Source of the DNA: Salminus brasiliensis
Lineage: Eukaryota; Chordata; Actinopteri; Characiformes; Bryconidae
Direction of reading: 5' to 3'
Length of the DNA: 64,000 nucleotides
Assembly: GCF_030463535.1 (NCBI RefSeq)
Contig: NC_132881.1
Coordinates: forward strand, 40,955,973-41,019,972
Below the pieces are notes generated by a model that did not search any database, was not told the origin of the DNA, and saw nothing but the letters and a program-made list of their open reading frames with translations. Below, piece after piece: positions 60,696 through 64,000 of this stretch (position 1 is its first letter; every line of letters starts with the position of its first letter). Both the position numbers and the translations under genes were made by a program.

Positions 60696-61552
60696 CTATA
60701 GTTTTACTTGAATGAATCATCAATAAACAAATTTCCATGGTCGTTCTTCAGACCGTTTGCTACACAGCAAATGCCGTGGATGAGTTTATCCCGTACACCT
60801 GATGGCTGTGATTAGCCGAGTGGAGGCAGCGTGGAGGTGTGTCGGAGGTTAGGCGAATGTCCGTGATTGGCTGGGTGGATTCCGCATGGATGTGTATTGG
60901 GCTGTAGAGGTTAGGCAAGAGTCTGTGATGTTGCTTATTGGGTTGTAGAGCTTGTACGAGTGTGTGACTGGGGTGTGTGGAGGTTGCGTGGGTGTTGTGC
61001 AAGTGCGCAGTTGGCAGTGTGAAGGTTGCGCAGGGGTTGTGTAAAGGTTTGGCTGAGTTTTCAGGCCTCCTGCAGCCGGCTCTCAGCTGGTGCAAGGCTC
61101 ATTAGCACAGCAGGACTTGGTCACATCAAAGCACCGCCGAAAGGTCAAACATTCCACTGGAGTGGCCCAATCAGCAGGCCAGGCTGCCCCTACTGACCAC
61201 CGCACACACTCGCACGCACACACATCCACCCTGCACAATTAATTAATATTAAAAACTCAGCATGGTTGAGCCAACTCCTCTCAATAAGCCACACAAGCTG
61301 ATCTGAGGAAAAGAGAACCATCATCTCCACTGATTTCCATGTAAACGACTACAGCCTCAGTGACCTCCGCAAAGCACCAATGAATGAACGACTGTTTACT
61401 CCCTTTTCTCAGCAAGTGCCAGCTTTCTCTCCCAGCTATTTTTAGCAGCTCCTCTCAGCAGCGGTACCACACCATTCCATGTCCTGTTTGCCAGAGTGAC
61501 ATGCTAACTATGCTAACAAGTCAGCTACCACTCCAGTTACTGTGTATAAATG

Positions 61553-61945
61553 CACAGTATTTGGACAAAAGTATTGGGACACCTGCTCACTCATTCATTC
61601 ATTTCTTCTTCCTTTTTAAAAAACGAAAAAGGATATAAAGAGGTTTAATTGTGCTTGTGTTGCTGTCTACCGTCCAGGGAAGGCTTCCTAGGATTTTGGA
61701 GCATGGCTGTGAGGATTTGATTGCATTCAGAGGCGATAGCATTAGTGAGGTCAGGATGTTGGATGATCACCACCCCAGCTCATCCCAAAATAAATGGATG
61801 AGCACCATTTTTCATGAGAATACAGCTCTACTGCTCCACAGCTCAATGCTGGGAGGCTTCATACACCTCTAGCCCACACCTGACATTAGCAATCTGAATG
61901 TAGGTGGATGCATTGATTAGAAAGGGTGTCTACAAACATTTGGGA
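61553..61945 (+). mobile_element. MITE family A, copy 11
   Basis: Left end 'ttggacaaaagtattgggac' at about 61560, the full series of internal blocks, then 'gggtgtctacaaacatttgg' near 61926. A deletion removes the 'gagtcctattctattgg' segment. Confidence 0.85.
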
Positions 61946-63188
61946 CTCCCATTTGATGATGGCCTTTACTTTTACCACTTTTACTTTTTGACTGCAAAGA
62001 AAAGCCCTGTTTGGAGTCTGGAGTGGTGGTGCACTGTTCTACCGTGCAGCAACACCTGCACAAATATGACCTTCATAGAAGAGAGTCGCCAAAAGAAAAC
62101 CATTCATGGGTCCTCCCTACAAAAATCCAGCACTTGAAGCTTTCAAAGAAATGCCCATCCCTGGAATAGACTCATCATTATTCTGGGAAATACTAATATC
62201 TATACTGTCTCTGTAAATGAAGGCGCAAGAGTAAAAGAGAGGGGAGAGCGAGAGAGGAAGTGCTAAAGACTTTTTAGCAGGCGCTGAAAGCTGTGAGGAA
62301 AGAGGGGGGGGGGGGATTTGCCTGCTGTGTGCAGATAGTGTTGCAGCTGCGTTCACACAGGTACTCTGCAGTCTGCACGTGAATGCCTGTCAGTCTGGAT
62401 TTGAGGAAACTGGCAGAGAGGGTAGAATGGAGCCTGCAGAGGGCTTTGTGCCTCTACCTGAGTGGCAGCCTCTCTCGCTCGCTCTCGCTCTCCCTCTCCC
62501 CAGCTCACACCCTCATCTCATGCTCCTGCTCCCTCGCTCACCGCTGCAGGGCTGGTCTCGGGTTAATGTTTGAGCCGTGGCGGTGACAATGTGGGCTGTG
62601 TGCGTCTATGAGCGTGTGTGTGTGTGTGTGCGCTTTGAGGAGTATGTATCTATGTATGTGTGTGTCCGTCTGTGCCTGTGTGTGTATAAATAGCACATTT
62701 AAAAGATGAGCGACTGGGGAGATGCTAGCGAGAGCTACCTCCGATGCAGGATAATGACCTACTTTTTTTCCCCCCTCTACATTGCCACCATTTTTTTTGA
62801 GGGAAGGGATGTGTTAAGGGGTCAAGCAATGGGGTCAGAAGAAACACATAGCGCATTCAAACACTGCCCGAGTGACCCTTCTTTATGTTCTCCATCAAAA
62901 GAGATGGAGAGAGCCTTGGAAGTTACTTAGGGAGGGGCTTCACAGTAGAAAGAAGGCCTTCGAAAAGCGCTCCATCAAATGTTCCTGTGAAGTCCTTTAA
63001 GTTCCTCCACATTAAGAAGACAAGGCAAAGTTTTGAAGGCCATGTCTGTCCTTCCATTTGAACTTGTGACTCTGAACCACCTGAGCAAAGGCCTTAGTCT
63101 TCCCGCCCACCCCCATATCCACCCACGTCCAACCACCCAGTCACACAAAACCTGAAACCACAAAGCACTTTTTTGTCCAGCAGAATGT

Positions 63189-63226
<38 letters not shown>

Positions 63227-64000
63227 AAGAGTAAAAAAGAGTCAGAGTTGCTTAAAGACCGTGTTCATTAAATGGCTATTGCCATCATCCCATCCAGCAC
63301 AGAGAAAAGGAGGGAGGAATGAAGGACATTGGCCCTTTTTGTCCCAAGAACCAGTCGCTGTTATTCCCTCCCTCTCCCGCCACTGTGGGCGGTTTTATTA
63401 GGTGGGACAATACTGCGCCTCTAACAGGCCACTATTGTGGAGGATTAGCTAGTTAGCCCCAACACGACTGCTTTTGAGACTGGTATTATCCGGTAAAAAC
63501 CTCTACTCTGAACACACACACACACTCCCTCTATTTGAGTAAACGGCTTTCCCCACCCATGTATGACTAGGGAGCACTTCAACAAGCTCTCAAGTCCACA
63601 CACACACATACACACTCTAGAGGAGCACCTCCCCCAGCCGATACTTTTGAAGAAGGAGTGGCTCTGCGACTCGTTAGGGGCCAAAGCAAACGAAACACGG
63701 CCCCGTGCAAAAGGAGGCCAGGCACGATGAAGGCCTGAAGGACGTGGATGCATGCAAGGCCTTTGTTTTCCTGGGTCAGTGTGGAGGATGGATGGTATTT
63801 TGCAGGGGAGCAATATGAATGGTGATACTCCTGCTATGGAGATGAAATAAGGTCATCCACATCTAAAAATGGATCATGTTTTTTTTGACATGATGTGAAT
63901 CTTGCCGCATTGATTTACACTGGGTCAAAATTTCACGATGAATCAACAAATAGAAATGCTCCAGGAAGTCTTAACAAAACCTTTTTACCTTTTTCTATTT
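61946..64000. other. Distal part of lef1 intron 3 in the window
   Basis: No exon recognised on either strand; the exon 3 motif expected upstream of exon 4 (SGYIMMPNMNN-like) was not found. Purine- and pyrimidine-rich stretches occur at 62220-62320 and 62470-62560. Confidence 0.5.
63188..63222. repeat. (TG)n microsatellite
   Basis: About 17 units. Confidence 0.95.

Overview
The window reads as teleost nuclear DNA. It has GT-AG split vertebrate genes with kilobase introns, tRNA genes, tRNA-derived SINEs, many Tc1-type MITEs and very abundant (CA)n/(GA)n/(TATG)n microsatellites. The repeat spectrum suggests an ostariophysan fish, possibly a characiform; that assignment is inference from recalled repeat families. 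Gene order and orientation are sgms2(+) - cyp2u1(+) - hadh(+) - lef1(-), which matches the SGMS2-CYP2U1-HADH-LEF1 block I know from human chromosome 4q25. The window is therefore a slice of a deeply conserved vertebrate neighbourhood and not an accessory region.

Layout. 1-2756: intergenic or intronic DNA with three MITE copies. 2757-3205: last coding exon and 3' UTR of sgms2. 3206-5160: intergenic, with one SINE and AT/AAT microsatellites. 5160-12950: complete cyp2u1 (5 exons, 536 aa) behind a promoter with four CCAAT boxes; intron 4 holds a tRNA-Lys(CTT) gene and a decayed initiator-tRNA-like sequence. 13225-14213: a SINE and a ~735 bp TATG/TGTG array. 14569-21203: complete hadh (8 exons, 309 aa). 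21204-25800: intergenic DNA between two convergent genes, with transposon relics. 25807-52627: the 3' part of lef1 on the minus strand (exons 4, 5, 7, 8, 9, 10, 11 and 12 in human-like numbering), encoding the middle domain, the complete HMG box, the basic tail and two alternative C-termini. 52628-64000: part of the large lef1 intron 3; the beta-catenin-binding N-terminal exons are not in the window.

The genes do not form one pathway. sgms2 makes sphingomyelin, cyp2u1 hydroxylates long-chain fatty acids, hadh carries out the third step of mitochondrial beta-oxidation, and lef1 is a nuclear effector of Wnt signalling. Their linkage is ancestral synteny, possibly kept by lef1 regulatory DNA spread across the block (inference).

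I found no clear new biological system. The observations most worth a second look are: a 94-bp perfectly identical duplication inside lef1 intron 11; the two lef1 C-termini, with the acceptor of the alternative last exon buried in a (TG)n(CT)n repeat; the apparent absence of the mammalian alternative lef1 exon 6; the dense local expansion of one MITE family (11 copies in 64 kb); and the degenerate initiator tRNA in cyp2u1. Most long open frames in the rest of the window are artefacts of CA, GA, TATG and pyrimidine-rich repeats.
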